A stretch of 50,364 nucleotides of DNA, from assembly GCA_905234145.1 (NCBI GenBank), contig CAJOGK010000032.1:1-50364 (forward strand), given 5' to 3'. Position numbers and translations under genes: made by a program. The notes under the pieces were generated by a model. It saw only the letters and a list, made by a program, of their open reading frames with translations, was not told the origin of the DNA and searched no databases. Positions 7,319 through 16,831 of this stretch are shown in pieces (position 1 is the stretch's first letter; every line of letters starts with the position of its first letter). Origin of the DNA: an uncultured Prevotella sp. (GTDB lineage: Bacteria; Bacteroidota; Bacteroidia; Bacteroidales; Bacteroidaceae).

Positions 7319-9257
7319 AAACGTCTTCTTCTGGGCGGTCTTCTTCGACCACCAAATTATCGATGATGAAGTTCTGGCGCTCCATCGTGTTCTTACCCAT
7401 GTAATATTCCAAGAGCTTCTGCACCTGGTCTGTCTTGTGAAGCGTTACTTGCTCCAAACGGATATCCGGACCTATGAAAGCAGAGAATTCTTCGGGCGAA
7501 ATCTCGCCAAGACCTTTGAATCGGGTAATCTCAGGATCAGGCCCCAACTCTGTGATAGCCTTCACACGTTCTTCTTCGCTGTAACAATAACGGGTAATGA
7601 AATCGCCCCTTTTATCTGATTTGGCATCAGCCTCAGCAATGACTTTCTTGTTCTTGACCTTCGTACGACGATTGCGAACACGGAAAAGTGGTGTTTGCAA
7701 CACATAAACATGGCCTTTCTTGATGAGCTCAGGGAAAAACTGAAGGAAGAAAGTAATAATGAGCAATCGGATGTGCATACCATCGACATCGGCATCGGTA
7801 GCCACAATCACCTTATTATATCTTAGGGTATCGAGACCTTCCTCAATGTCAAGCGCAGCCTGCAACAAATTAAACTCCTCGTTTTCATAAACTACCTTCT
7901 TGGTGAGGCCAAAACAGTTAAGAGGCTTACCTCGCAAAGAGAATACGGCCTGAGTATTCACATCACGACTCTTGGTAATACTTCCGCTAGCGGAATCACC
8001 CTCTGTGATAAAGATACAGGACTCTTCCTTGCGATCATTCTTAACATCGCTGAAATGAATGCGACAATCACGCAATTTGCGGTTATGGAGATTTGCCTTC
8101 TTGGCACGCTCTCTGGCCAGTTTGGTAACACCTGCCATCGCCTTACGCTCACGCTCACTATCCTTGATCTTATTCTCAAGCACCTCGGCTACATCCTGAT
8201 GAATATGCAGATAGTTATCAACCTCCTGCTTGATAAAATCGCCCACATATTTATTAATGCTGACACCATCTGGCGACATGGTAGTAGAACCAAGCTTAAT
8301 CTTAGTCTGGCTCTCGAAGATGGGTTCCTCTACATTGATGGAGATCGCTGCTACGATACCGGCACGGATATCACCATACTCGTATTTGCCAAAAAACTCT
8401 TTGATGGTACGAGCGATATGCTCTTTGAAAGCACTCTGATGGGTACCACCCTGAGTGGTATGCTGACCATTGACGAATGAATAATATTCCTCGCCATACT
8501 GATTGGCATGGGTAAAGGCAATCTCAATATCCTCGCCCTGGAGATGGATAATGGGGTAAAGGGCATCGTTGGTCATGCGATCTTTCAGCAAATCCTCCAA
8601 ACCATGACGGGAAAGGATGCGCCTATCATTATACATGATGGTCAGGCCAATATTCAGATAGGTATAGTTGCGAAGCATGTTTTCCACAATTTCATCGTGG
8701 AACTGATAGTTCAGGAACTTAGTGGCATCTGGTTCGAAATAAATATAGGTGCCATTCTCATCCTGAGTAGGTTCTGTAACATCGCTTACCAACTGGCCAC
8801 ACTCAAACACGGCCTTGCGCACCTTGCCTTCGCGATAGCTTCGCACTTCGAAACGACTACTCAGGGCGTTCACAGCTTTTACACCAACACCATTCAGACC
8901 AATAGATTTCTTAAAGGCCTTTGAGTCGAACTTTCCACTGGTATTGAGGATACTTACAGATTCTATGAGTTTGCCTTGAGGGATGCCTCGTCCGTAGTCG
9001 CGAACAGAGATACGCAGATTGTCCTCTACATTCACCTCTATGCGATCGCCAGCCTTCATCTTAAACTCATCGATGGAGTTGTCGAACACCTCTTTCAACA
9101 AAACATAGATTCCGTCCTCGGGTGATGATCCATCGCCTAAGCGACCTATATACATACCAGGGCGCAAACGGATATGCTCTAAACCCGTCAGCGTCTGGAT
9201 ATTACCTTCATCGTAGTTAACAGTTTCTTGGGTGATTATGTTATTTTCTTCGCTCAT
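7311..9257 (-). CDS. parE: DNA topoisomerase IV subunit B
   Basis: 648 residues, full length for a type IIA topoisomerase ATPase subunit. The GHKL ATPase motifs are [17 protein letters not shown] and [14 protein letters not shown]. The transducer contains QTKIKLGS. The TOPRIM domain has ITEGDSASG and the metal-binding DADVDGMH. The C-terminus ends in a short acidic tail ([11 protein letters not shown]). With ParC it decatenates daughter chromosomes. GyrB is the alternative, but the [17 protein letters not shown] opening and genomic context favour ParE. It overlaps both neighbours by a few bases. Confidence 0.9.
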   Translation of the reverse strand: MSEENNIITQETVNYDEGNIQTLTGLEHIRLRPGMYIGRLGDGSSPEDGIYVLLKEVFDNSIDEFKMKAGDRIEVNVEDNLRISVRDYGRGIPQGKLIESVSILNTSGKFDSKAFKKSIGLNGVGVKAVNALSSRFEVRSYREGKVRKAVFECGQLVSDVTEPTQDENGTYIYFEPDATKFLNYQFHDEIVENMLRNYTYLNIGLTIMYNDRRILSRHGLEDLLKDRMTNDALYPIIHLQGEDIEIAFTHANQYGEEYYSFVNGQHTTQGGTHQSAFKEHIARTIKEFFGKYEYGDIRAGIVAAISINVEEPIFESQTKIKLGSTTMSPDGVSINKYVGDFIKQEVDNYLHIHQDVAEVLENKIKDSERERKAMAGVTKLARERAKKANLHNRKLRDCRIHFSDVKNDRKEESCIFITEGDSASGSITKSRDVNTQAVFSLRGKPLNCFGLTKKVVYENEEFNLLQAALDIEEGLDTLRYNKVIVATDADVDGMHIRLLIITFFLQFFPELIKKGHVYVLQTPLFRVRNRRTKVKNKKVIAEADAKSDKRGDFITRYCYSEEERVKAITELGPDPEITRFKGLGEISPEEFSAFIGPDIRLEQVTLHKTDQVQKLLEYYMGKNTMERQNFIIDNLVVEEDRPEEDVYD

Positions 9258-10408
9258 ATGCTTTTCTTAAAACATCTTCTTCTCTTATGCTGCTTGTGGT
9301 CGAGGTATTTCCACTGACTCTTTACTTTTTCATTGGTCTCCATCTCCACATTCGTCTCGCCCCACTTGAAGCCATACTTCTGATACATGGGGATAAGGTC
9401 GTAGAACAACAAGGCATTAGCACCTTTCTGCTGATACTCGGGCAGGATACCCACCAGCATCATATCGACACAATCGGCTTTATGGAACTTCATCGCACGG
9501 AGACAATGCCACCAACCAAAAGGCCAGAGACGACCTCTGCGGCACTTCTGCAGGGCACGGGTCATCGAAGTGATAGAGATACCTATACCTACAATCTCGT
9601 GATTGGGCGTGTTCCTGTCTTCAATCAAACAGAGCAGATTCATATCAAGCATGGGGAAATACATCTTCAGATACTCATCGATTTGGGCCTCTGTCATTTG
9701 TGAATAGCCATAAAGATTACCAAAGGTCTTATTCACGACCTCGAGCACCTTGCGACCATACTGCTCTTTACCAAACACCTGACTGCGCTTGGGATGAAAG
9801 GGATGAAGATTATAGCGCTTCATAACCAATTCGGCTATCTTCTTATATTGCGCAGGCATGTCGCCCTTAGGCACAAGGAGTTTGAATTCTACATAGTCGT
9901 TGTCTTTTTCCCATCCACCCAATTTCTCCATGTGCTGGGGATAATAGGGATAGTTATAAATGGTGGCCATTGTACCTAGTTGGTCGAAACCTTCAATCAG
10001 CATGCCCTCAGGATCCATATCAGTAAAGCCCAAGGGACCCACCAACTCAGTCATGCCCTTCTGGCGTCCCCATTCCTCTACAGCATTAAAAAGCGCACGA
10101 CTCACCTCAAGATCGTCGATAAAGTCGAGCCATCCGAAGCGCACACTCTTACGATCCCATCGTTCGTTAGCACGCTTATTGATAATGCCAGCAATACGCC
10201 CGACAAGTTTGCCATCCTTGTAAGCCAAGAAATACTCTGCCTCGCAGAATTCAAAAGCAGCATTCTTGTCCTTACTCAGCGTATGCAACTCATCACTATA
10301 TAGGTTAGGAGCATCATACTGATTCCCCTCATACAAGTCATAATGAAAGTCAATGAAAGCATTCAGGCTCTTCTTGTCTGTTACTTTCTTAATCTCTACT
10401 ACCGACAT
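9254..10408 (-). CDS. GNAT-superfamily acetyltransferase-like protein
   Basis: 384 residues. An N-terminal region ([29 protein letters not shown]...[28 protein letters not shown]) and a C-terminal one ([24 protein letters not shown]...[18 protein letters not shown]) both resemble GNAT motifs. It belongs to a long, widely conserved Bacteroidetes family of unknown substrate. It is first in the operon with parE (4-bp overlap) and ctpA. Its promoter TATCTTTG (10440-10447) is followed by a leader palindrome. Confidence 0.75.
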   Translation of the reverse strand: MSVVEIKKVTDKKSLNAFIDFHYDLYEGNQYDAPNLYSDELHTLSKDKNAAFEFCEAEYFLAYKDGKLVGRIAGIINKRANERWDRKSVRFGWLDFIDDLEVSRALFNAVEEWGRQKGMTELVGPLGFTDMDPEGMLIEGFDQLGTMATIYNYPYYPQHMEKLGGWEKDNDYVEFKLLVPKGDMPAQYKKIAELVMKRYNLHPFHPKRSQVFGKEQYGRKVLEVVNKTFGNLYGYSQMTEAQIDEYLKMYFPMLDMNLLCLIEDRNTPNHEIVGIGISITSMTRALQKCRRGRLWPFGWWHCLRAMKFHKADCVDMMLVGILPEYQQKGANALLFYDLIPMYQKYGFKWGETNVEMETNEKVKSQWKYLDHKQHKRRRCFKKSI

Positions 10409-10416
10409 CTTTTATA

Positions 10417-10447
10417 ACGTTTAAAGCTTTAAAACGTTGCAAAGATA
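10417..10447 (-). promoter_or_regulatory. Promoter and leader palindrome of the GNAT-parE-ctpA operon
   Basis: TATCTTTG on the minus strand (10440-10447) is followed at 10417-10439 by a near-perfect palindrome (AACGTTT..AAAGCTTT..AACGTT) in the short leader. It could be an operator or an mRNA hairpin. Confidence 0.5.
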
Positions 10448-10475
10448 CTGAAAAAGGTGCAAATGTGCAAGAATA

Positions 10476-11645
10476 TTAAGGTTTTTTACGGCAAACAAAC
10501 AACTGATGGCCTTGGTTTGCCACCGTAGTAGCGAAAATATACACATCACCACCATCTTTCAGCTTCAGTCGTTTACGGAGTTCTGCCACACTCATAGGGA
10601 AATTACGAACAGCAATATTGGCTTGAGATATACCAGAAAGGGCTTCTTTCAAATCGCGCTTGTTCATAGAAGTTTGCGAAATGATCATGAACTGACGACC
10701 AGGAAAGTTGCTAATTTCTGAATCTGAAACGAATAAATGACTGTTTTTATCGAGCTGAGAAAGCTTAAATCGTTGTGCCAATAATTCAAAACAACCAGCC
10801 TTCATGATAGAAGCATTTGGCTCGTAGAGGTATTTTGCAGAAGAAGAGGCTATTGGCTCTGGGCTTGACATCTGTTTCTGTTGGAAGGGTTCATATTTGA
10901 ACACATCTTTATTATTGGCACAATAGATCTCCAATGGTTTTTCCTGTTTCGACAAGACAAGCAGTAACTCTTTACATTCATTATCGACAGAGACAATATG
11001 AACCTCTCTGACATGGCCAAGATCTGAAACAGCCTTTTGCCAGTCGAGCATCGGAGAGAGTTTAATCATCACCCTATCTGCTTTTTCAAGCATTTCATCG
11101 CGAATCTCCAGCACATTGGGGGTACAATCGGCCATATCATAGGTTCGTCCGCCATGATCATCTCTTCTAGCAGGATCGATAAACAGAAGGTCGGCATGTG
11201 GCATTTGGTGCAGATAGTCCATTCCATCGCCACAGACCACCTCGATATGATTCAGGCCTAATCGTTTATAATTTTCCGATGAAATCTCACAAAGTTGTGC
11301 TTGTCGCTCTACATGAACTGCATGCTGAAAGTGTTGCGAGATAAAGGCCATATCCACACCAAAACCAGCGGTTAAATCAACCATAAGTGCCCCATCGCCC
11401 GCAATACTGGCCTTATAACTAGCCGTTTGTTCGCTTGAACATTGCTCCATAGAGAGATGTGGCGGATAGACGATGCCATCGATAGCCGCCCAGGAGGGAA
11501 GTTTGGTACGGGCTTTCTGTCTGCCTGCGATTTGTTCCAAGGCAAATGTCAAATCCACTTTGGCATCCTTTGTACCACGCAGTGCCAACTGATGCACATC
11601 GGCATCTGCGTTTTTCCGGATGAAATCGAGGGTTTCCTGATTCAT
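10476..11645 (-). CDS. Class I SAM-dependent methyltransferase with THUMP-like domain
   Basis: 389 residues. The Rossmann methyltransferase core spans about residues 85-230: the SAM-binding loop is MVDLTAGFGVDMAFISQ, the acidic residue is in VHVERQAQLC, VVCGDGMDYL follows, and the catalytic-site-like motif is LLFIDPARRD. The C-terminal part (SQTSMNKRDLKEALSGISQANIAVRNFPMSVAELRKRLKLKDGGDVYIFATT) matches the THUMP-like domain of Bacteroidetes homologues. The substrate is probably RNA but unproven. The ATG directly follows the mscS stop with no gap, so the two are one transcript. Confidence 0.8.
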   Translation of the reverse strand: MNQETLDFIRKNADADVHQLALRGTKDAKVDLTFALEQIAGRQKARTKLPSWAAIDGIVYPPHLSMEQCSSEQTASYKASIAGDGALMVDLTAGFGVDMAFISQHFQHAVHVERQAQLCEISSENYKRLGLNHIEVVCGDGMDYLHQMPHADLLFIDPARRDDHGGRTYDMADCTPNVLEIRDEMLEKADRVMIKLSPMLDWQKAVSDLGHVREVHIVSVDNECKELLLVLSKQEKPLEIYCANNKDVFKYEPFQQKQMSSPEPIASSSAKYLYEPNASIMKAGCFELLAQRFKLSQLDKNSHLFVSDSEISNFPGRQFMIISQTSMNKRDLKEALSGISQANIAVRNFPMSVAELRKRLKLKDGGDVYIFATTVANQGHQLFVCRKKP

Positions 11646-12761
11646 TTAGTTGTTTTGCTCTGGGAATTGCTGATAAATCGTAAGTCCGTATTTGGTACTG
11701 GCAGCAAAGATATATTCCATAATATCAGCTGTATCGTGCTCAAAATCATTCCAAGCCTGGGCATAAAGCCAGAAGGTAAACTCAATACAACAACCACCTT
11801 GCGATGCCAGAGCCTGACGAACCAGTGGATTTTTATCGCCTATTACTTTGGGGTTTTCTTTCAGCCATTGCTCGATATGATGACGGAACTTCGTAATATT
11901 CGCCACACCATCTTCATCCAAATGGATAGAGCGAAAATCGAAATAAATCTGACGTGATTGCTTTCGACCCTCATTTTGTTCCATACCCAACCAGTTCTGG
12001 AATGAACCGTCTACAAGCGTCTGTGGGGTAACAGTTACGATCGTATTATCGAAATTCCTGATCTTTACTGTTGTCAAACTGATTTCCTCTACCCTTCCAT
12101 TTGCGCCTGCAGAAGGCACGGTAATCCAATCGCCAATATGAACCATATCGTTGGTTGTCAATCGAATTCCAGCCACAAGACCTTTAATCGTATCCTGGAA
12201 AGCCAGCATCAAGATGGCAGAAGCTGCACCCAAGCCAGCAAAGAGCGTAGAGGGATCCTTATCGAGCACAATTGCTACAACCACAATAACAGCGATAAAG
12301 ATCATGATGATTTTCAGGACGCCACAGAGTGAATACAGATATTGCTGACGAGCTGAGCGAGGACCGTTCTCTAATTGTTTGAAGGAATCGATAAAAACGA
12401 TGGCAGTTCGTACAGACATCACAGTAATATAAATCTCTGTTAGTCTTCTCAGCACTTCCCTAATGGTAGGGAAATCGTAGAATGTCCAAGGCAGCAATTG
12501 CCAAATCACAATAGCTGGAACAATGCTACAAGCTGTAAGCAATACCTTTTTATTAAAGATCACGTCATCCCACTTGGCATCTGTCTTCGACGTCAGTTTC
12601 AGCAATACTGGAACCAAAATCCCCCGACATACCCATCCTACGATTGCTGCGAGCAAAAAGGCAATGATTACCAAAATGGTATGGGTAATGAAATTAACGG
12701 TATCGCCACTAACACCCATAGACACTAAAAGTTGCTCTACAAATATCTGAATCTTCTCCAT
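11646..12761 (-). CDS. MscS-family mechanosensitive ion channel
   Basis: 371 residues from ATG 12761. Several hydrophobic segments precede the pore-lining MscS helix (LFAGLGAASAILMLAFQDTIKGLVAGIRL), followed by the beta domain (MVHIGDWITVPSAGANGRVEEISLTTVKIRNFDNTIVTVTPQ). It releases solutes across the inner membrane on hypo-osmotic shock. An upstream ATG at 12827 is rejected because the TATTTTTG promoter (12792-12799) lies between the two; the chosen start has AAGGAT a few bases upstream. It is cotranscribed with the methyltransferase. Confidence 0.88.
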   Translation of the reverse strand: MEKIQIFVEQLLVSMGVSGDTVNFITHTILVIIAFLLAAIVGWVCRGILVPVLLKLTSKTDAKWDDVIFNKKVLLTACSIVPAIVIWQLLPWTFYDFPTIREVLRRLTEIYITVMSVRTAIVFIDSFKQLENGPRSARQQYLYSLCGVLKIIMIFIAVIVVVAIVLDKDPSTLFAGLGAASAILMLAFQDTIKGLVAGIRLTTNDMVHIGDWITVPSAGANGRVEEISLTTVKIRNFDNTIVTVTPQTLVDGSFQNWLGMEQNEGRKQSRQIYFDFRSIHLDEDGVANITKFRHHIEQWLKENPKVIGDKNPLVRQALASQGGCCIEFTFWLYAQAWNDFEHDTADIMEYIFAASTKYGLTIYQQFPEQNN

Positions 12762-12791
12762 AAGCGTAATCCTTCGTTTGATTGTTGGTTG

Positions 12792-12799
12792 CAAAAATA
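12792..12799 (-). promoter_or_regulatory. mscS promoter (TATTTTTG)
   Basis: TAnnTTTG element on the minus strand about 31 bp before the chosen mscS ATG. It forms a divergent promoter pair with pgeF. Confidence 0.55.
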
Positions 12800-12853
12800 C
12801 GAAGATTTTTCCGATAATAGCATCCATTTATGTAGTTTTTCACAGGAATTTGC

Positions 12854-12861
12854 TAATTTTG
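12854..12861 (+). promoter_or_regulatory. pgeF promoter (TAATTTTG)
   Basis: TAnnTTTG element 22 bp before ATG 12883. It supports that start over an upstream in-frame ATG at 12778. Confidence 0.55.
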
Positions 12862-12882
12862 CACCCAAAACCAAGCAAGAGG

Positions 12883-13671
12883 ATGAAAGAACCAAAGCTT
12901 CAGTATTACAACATCCATCAAGATGTAGTAGCATTCAGTAGCACTCGCGAAGGTGGCTACAGCGAAGGACTATGTGGCGAATTTAACATCAATCGCTATT
13001 GTGGCGATCGTCAAGAGGCTATTCAGCAGAATCGCGATGCCCTCTGCCAACTCCTGAAAATCGATGACAGCCATTTGCTCATGCCTCATCAAGTACATCT
13101 CACTGAGATTGGCGTCATCGATGAAGCTTTTATGGAGCTATCTGATAGCAATCGCCAAGAAAAGCTAGAGGGTATTGATGCGCTGATGACCAATCTTCCT
13201 GGTGTCTGTATTGGTGTATCTACTGCAGATTGCATACCCATATTGCTATATGATCAGAAACAGCATGCTAGTTGTGCCATTCATGCAGGTTGGCGAGGCA
13301 CGGTTAAGCGCATCGCTGAAAAAGCGATACAACGGATGATAGACGTTTATGGTACAGAGCCATCTGACTTGATTGCCCAGATAGGGCCAGGTATCAGTCT
13401 CGATAGTTTCGAAGTGGGCAATGAGGTGTATGAGGCATTTTCAGAGGCGGGTTTTGATATGGGAAAGATCAGCTGTAAAAAGCAGAAAATGCACATAGAC
13501 CTCCCCATGTGCAATTTCCTGCAATTGACTGCTTCTGGTGTTCCTGCTGAACAGATTTCGATTTCGCAGATATGTACATTTAAACAGTACGATACCTATT
13601 TTTCTGCACGACGACTTGGCATCAATTCTGGTAGAATCTTTACAGCCATCATGCTTATTCCTCTGCTGTGA
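12883..13671 (+). CDS. pgeF: Peptidoglycan editing factor PgeF (YfiH / laccase-domain family)
   Basis: 262 residues. The zinc-site motifs of the family are present: HQVHLTEI, STADCIPILLYD and HAGWRGTVKRIAEKA, with IGPGISLDSFEVG and the C-terminal FSARRLGINSGRIFTAIML. These proteins were once called multicopper polyphenol oxidases. They remove mis-incorporated residues from muropeptides or act on purine nucleosides. The start has an AGAGG ribosome-binding site and a TAnnTTTG promoter. The 3' end overlaps the convergent membrane-protein gene by 17 bp. Confidence 0.88.
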   Translation: MKEPKLQYYNIHQDVVAFSSTREGGYSEGLCGEFNINRYCGDRQEAIQQNRDALCQLLKIDDSHLLMPHQVHLTEIGVIDEAFMELSDSNRQEKLEGIDALMTNLPGVCIGVSTADCIPILLYDQKQHASCAIHAGWRGTVKRIAEKAIQRMIDVYGTEPSDLIAQIGPGISLDSFEVGNEVYEAFSEAGFDMGKISCKKQKMHIDLPMCNFLQLTASGVPAEQISISQICTFKQYDTYFSARRLGINSGRIFTAIMLIPLL

Positions 13672-14245
13672 TATCCTCGATTTGATCGATGATTTCCTGA
13701 TACTGGCGCTGGGTCTTGAAGTGGAGGGAGAATCCAAAGATAGCTCCTATAACGCCACCGATGCATCCTGCCCAGAAGAGTCCATTGTGAAGGGCGTCTT
13801 CATTAAGCAGAAAGGTCTCGTACATAAACCAGCCAAGGAATACGATAATGAGAGGGATACCGATGAAGAGCCAGTCTGCATCAAATTTCTTGGCGCGGGC
13901 CATACGACGACGGACATCTACGAGATTATTTCTCATCATGTTTGAGTCGCTCAAATTCCTACTATTATAATAGGTGCCTCCCAGGCAGGTCAGCATGACC
14001 ACACAGGTAAAGATCCAGAAAGGAATAGTGTAACCGGATAGCATCACGAATGCCCAATAGCTATAGGGAATCATCAGTAGGCAAAGGGCCATGATGGCGT
14101 AATATCTACGACTGATGTTGCCTGCGGTTCTCTTCATCGACTGACGAATGATATGGTCGTTCACAATCTCCTGATGTTCCAGCTTCTTCTTCAGAGTGTT
14201 CATCTGCTGGCGCATATTCTCTAATTCAAAATTCTCGTTGTTCAT
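13655..14245 (-). CDS. Four-helix membrane protein downstream of an ECF sigma factor
   Basis: 196 residues. An N-terminal coiled-coil-like region (LENMRQQMNTLKKKLEHQEIVND) is followed by four hydrophobic segments at about 50-67, 73-92, 124-143 and 153-173, and a charged tail. It lies 13 bp after the sigma factor and should be cotranscribed with it, a position often taken by an anti-sigma factor. No zinc-binding (HxxxCxxC) anti-sigma motif is seen. The role is inferred only from position. Confidence 0.65.
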   Translation of the reverse strand: MNNENFELENMRQQMNTLKKKLEHQEIVNDHIIRQSMKRTAGNISRRYYAIMALCLLMIPYSYWAFVMLSGYTIPFWIFTCVVMLTCLGGTYYNSRNLSDSNMMRNNLVDVRRRMARAKKFDADWLFIGIPLIIVFLGWFMYETFLLNEDALHNGLFWAGCIGGVIGAIFGFSLHFKTQRQYQEIIDQIEDITAEE

Positions 14246-14258
14246 AATGGGTAAGTTT

Positions 14259-14738
14259 TTAATCGTTAGACATGTTTTTTAATTGCTCTCTGATTCTAAA
14301 CAGACGAACACTGACATTCTTAGTGCTGATACCTACAATCTGACCAATTTCCTCGTAAGGGAGGTTTTCAAGCCAGAGCAGTACGATGGCTCTATCAAAA
14401 GGCTGCAACTTGGAAATCCGCTTGTGGAGCATATCCACTTGTTGGGTGTCCTCATCGTTGTCTTTAAAGAGGTTGATGTCCATTGAGACCCTTACGGTAG
14501 CTGCACGACGCTTCTTTCTGTCGAGAGAAATACAAGTGTTGAGGGCCACACGATAGATCCACGTACGGATATCACTGCGATGCTCGAAGCTACTGAATCC
14601 CTTCCATAGATTCACTAGTACCTCCTGGAACAAATCGTTCACTTCGTCGGCATCTTGCGAGAACATGTAGCACACGGTGTAGATGGTGCTCTTATGTTCC
14701 TTTACGGTTTGCGCAAACTGTTGCTCTAATGCATTCAT
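14259..14738 (-). CDS. RNA polymerase ECF-type sigma-70 factor
   Basis: 159 residues, the size of an ECF sigma. Region 2 is DADEVNDLFQEVLVNLWKGFSSFEHRSDIRTWIYRVALNTCIS, and region 4 carries the helix-turn-helix LPYEEIGQIVGISTKNVSVRLFRIREQLK. It directs RNA polymerase to a specific promoter set. The regulon is unknown. It is probably controlled by the membrane protein encoded downstream. The TAACTTTG promoter at 14779-14786 precedes it. Confidence 0.88.
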   Translation of the reverse strand: MNALEQQFAQTVKEHKSTIYTVCYMFSQDADEVNDLFQEVLVNLWKGFSSFEHRSDIRTWIYRVALNTCISLDRKKRRAATVRVSMDINLFKDNDEDTQQVDMLHKRISKLQPFDRAIVLLWLENLPYEEIGQIVGISTKNVSVRLFRIREQLKNMSND

Positions 14739-14778
14739 TGTTTCTTCTGTTTTTTGAATCTTTGCCCATTAGACGCGA

Positions 14779-14786
14779 CAAAGTTA
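14779..14786 (-). promoter_or_regulatory. ECF sigma gene promoter (TAACTTTG)
   Basis: Minus-strand TAnnTTTG element 40 bp before the sigma factor ATG. Confidence 0.55.
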
Positions 14787-14818
14787 CGAAAAACTACACG
14801 AAAACGAGAAAAATTTCA

Positions 14819-14826
14819 TAACTTTG
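14819..14826 (+). promoter_or_regulatory. Oxidoreductase gene promoter (TAACTTTG)
   Basis: Plus-strand TAnnTTTG element that leaves a leader of about 80 nt before the ATG at 14912. No riboswitch-like fold was recognised in the leader. Confidence 0.5.
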
Positions 14827-14911
14827 TTAATGTTCTATAATAATAAGGTACGCGAATAAACTATCTTTCTGATAATCCGTCAGATAAATAAACCAACTTA
14901 AAACAGTTATC

Positions 14912-15898
14912 ATGACACAAAACGAAAAATTACGCATTGGAATCATCGGTGCAGGATGGATTGCTGAGAAAGCAGCCATTACTTTAAATGGACTTACGGA
15001 ATGCGAATGCTATGCAATTGCTTCGCGCAGTTTAGAAAAGGCTGAGGCGTTTGCCAATCAATGGAATGTAACAAGGGCTTATGGCTCATACGCAGAACTA
15101 CTGGCAGATCCTAATGTGGATTTGGTTTATGTGGCAACCCCTCATTCCCATCATTACGATGTAACACGCCAAGCACTTTTAGCAGACAAGCCTTGTTTGG
15201 TAGAAAAGGCCTTTATGGCCAATTATCGCCAATCGAAAGAGATCGTAGATTTGGCTCATGAGCGCAAGATATTTCTAGCAGAAGCTATCTGGACCCGCTA
15301 TCAGCCTGTGGTAAAGATAGTTCGAGATCTTATTAATAGTGGGCGCATTGGTACACCTCGACTCGTTACTGCAACCTTGGGCTATTCGATGGGTGAAAAG
15401 CTCCGTATCATGCAGCCTGATCTTTGTGGTGGCGCCTTGCTCGATCTTGGTGTCTATGCCCTTAATTTCGTACGTATGTTCTTCCCAACTGATATCATCA
15501 GTATGGAGGGCACTTGTATAAAGAGCAAAACTGGGATGGACTTGACAAATGCAATGACGTTAGTACTCAGCGATGGCATGCTTTGCAATCTGCAGTCGAG
15601 TGCTGCTTGTGTGGGAGATAACATTGGTGTGATTGCTGGTACTGACGGCAATCTTATTATCGACAACATCAATAATCCACAAAAGATTACCGTTAACACC
15701 CACGATCGCAAGTTTGTTGAGGATATCCACGTACCCAAGCAGCTTACTGGCTACGAATATCAGTTCCTGGCATGTCGTCAAGCACTCATTGATGGCCTTC
15801 TGGAGCCTCGTGAGATGCCTCACCAGGAAACACTTTATATCATGGAGCTCATGGATGGCTTCCGCCAGAAGTGGGGTGTTCGCTATCCTATGGATTAA
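14912..15898 (+). CDS. Gfo/Idh/MocA-family NAD(P)-dependent oxidoreductase
   Basis: 328 residues. The N-terminal Rossmann fold has GIIGAGWIAEKAA, then VDLVYVATPHSHHYD and the catalytic-lysine motif CLVEKAFMAN. EKA in place of the usual EKP is typical of the trans-dihydrodiol dehydrogenase-like branch. The C-terminal substrate domain includes GGALLDLGVYALNFVRMFF. The substrate is probably a sugar or cyclitol but cannot be fixed. It is a monocistronic unit whose end overlaps the convergent DMT transporter gene by 11 bp. Confidence 0.82.
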   Translation: MTQNEKLRIGIIGAGWIAEKAAITLNGLTECECYAIASRSLEKAEAFANQWNVTRAYGSYAELLADPNVDLVYVATPHSHHYDVTRQALLADKPCLVEKAFMANYRQSKEIVDLAHERKIFLAEAIWTRYQPVVKIVRDLINSGRIGTPRLVTATLGYSMGEKLRIMQPDLCGGALLDLGVYALNFVRMFFPTDIISMEGTCIKSKTGMDLTNAMTLVLSDGMLCNLQSSAACVGDNIGVIAGTDGNLIIDNINNPQKITVNTHDRKFVEDIHVPKQLTGYEYQFLACRQALIDGLLEPREMPHQETLYIMELMDGFRQKWGVRYPMD

Positions 15899-16823
15899 GA
15901 AAGAACAGACTAACGCCTACTACAGATATCACAGCTCCGATGACTGCACGCCAAGTTATCTTCTCATGGAAGAGATAATACGAGGGCAGAAGGATAATAA
16001 TTGGGGTCATCGCCATCAGCGTAGAGGCGATACCTGCAGCTGTGTATTGTACGGCCATCAGCGAGAATCCTACACCCACAAAAGGACCAAAAATTGTTGT
16101 TGCTGTTGCTACAGTTAATCCTTTGCGATCATGCATGGCCTCCTTTAAAGGGGCCATGCCATCGCGAAAATAGTGTAATAACAGAAAACCTATAATACCA
16201 GCTACACAGCGATAGAAGTTGGCGCTAAAAGGTACTAGCCATTCTGGGGTACCAGTTTCTGCCAAAGCAGAGGCCTCATAATGGTCCATACCGATCTTAC
16301 TTAGAACCAATCCAATACCCTGGCACAAAGCAGCACCTATCGCAAAGAGCACACCATTTAGAGGTAATCGTAGCGACACCTTATGATGTTCGCCTCGTCC
16401 TAGCACAGAAATACCAATACCTGATAGGGTAACTAACATAGCCACAATACTCATCTGCGTCATCTGCTGTCCTAATGATATCCAGGCCATCAAGGCTGCA
16501 GCTAATGGGGCTAACGTCATGAAAAGCTGTCCGTATCGCGAACCTATTATAATATAGCACTGAAACAGGCAGAAGTCGCCAATCACATAGCCCACCAATC
16601 CTGATAACAGCATCCATCCGCAGGCTTCTGTAGAAGCACCAGCAGGCAAGGGATTACCTGTAACGACACCAAAAAGCACAAGCGAAAACACCAGTGCCAA
16701 GGCCATTCGAAGCACGTTAAGCGTAAGATTACCCAAACGCTTGCTGCCAAATTCACTCAGTAACGCTGTCGCAGTCCACGAAAACGCCACACCAATAGAA
16801 ATCAGTTCTCCTAAATATGTCAT
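15888..16823 (-). CDS. EamA / DMT-superfamily transporter
   Basis: 311 residues with about ten hydrophobic helices in two EamA repeats (the first from ELISIGVAFSWTATALLSEFG, the second from LNGVLFAIGAALCQGIGLVLSKIGMD). It ends TWRAVIGAVISVVGVSLFFLNP. It is an inner-membrane metabolite exporter of unknown substrate. It follows murQ by 8 bp and is the last gene of the DUF2059-murQ-DMT run, so a link to amino-sugar recycling is possible but only inferred. Confidence 0.83.
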   Translation of the reverse strand: MTYLGELISIGVAFSWTATALLSEFGSKRLGNLTLNVLRMALALVFSLVLFGVVTGNPLPAGASTEACGWMLLSGLVGYVIGDFCLFQCYIIIGSRYGQLFMTLAPLAAALMAWISLGQQMTQMSIVAMLVTLSGIGISVLGRGEHHKVSLRLPLNGVLFAIGAALCQGIGLVLSKIGMDHYEASALAETGTPEWLVPFSANFYRCVAGIIGFLLLHYFRDGMAPLKEAMHDRKGLTVATATTIFGPFVGVGFSLMAVQYTAAGIASTLMAMTPIIILLPSYYLFHEKITWRAVIGAVISVVGVSLFFLNP

Positions 16824-16831
16824 CGTTAAGT

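Noticed and set aside
12778..12882. Longer N-terminus for PgeF starting at 12778
   Set aside because: A TAnnTTTG promoter lies inside it, and the family begins near ATG 12883.
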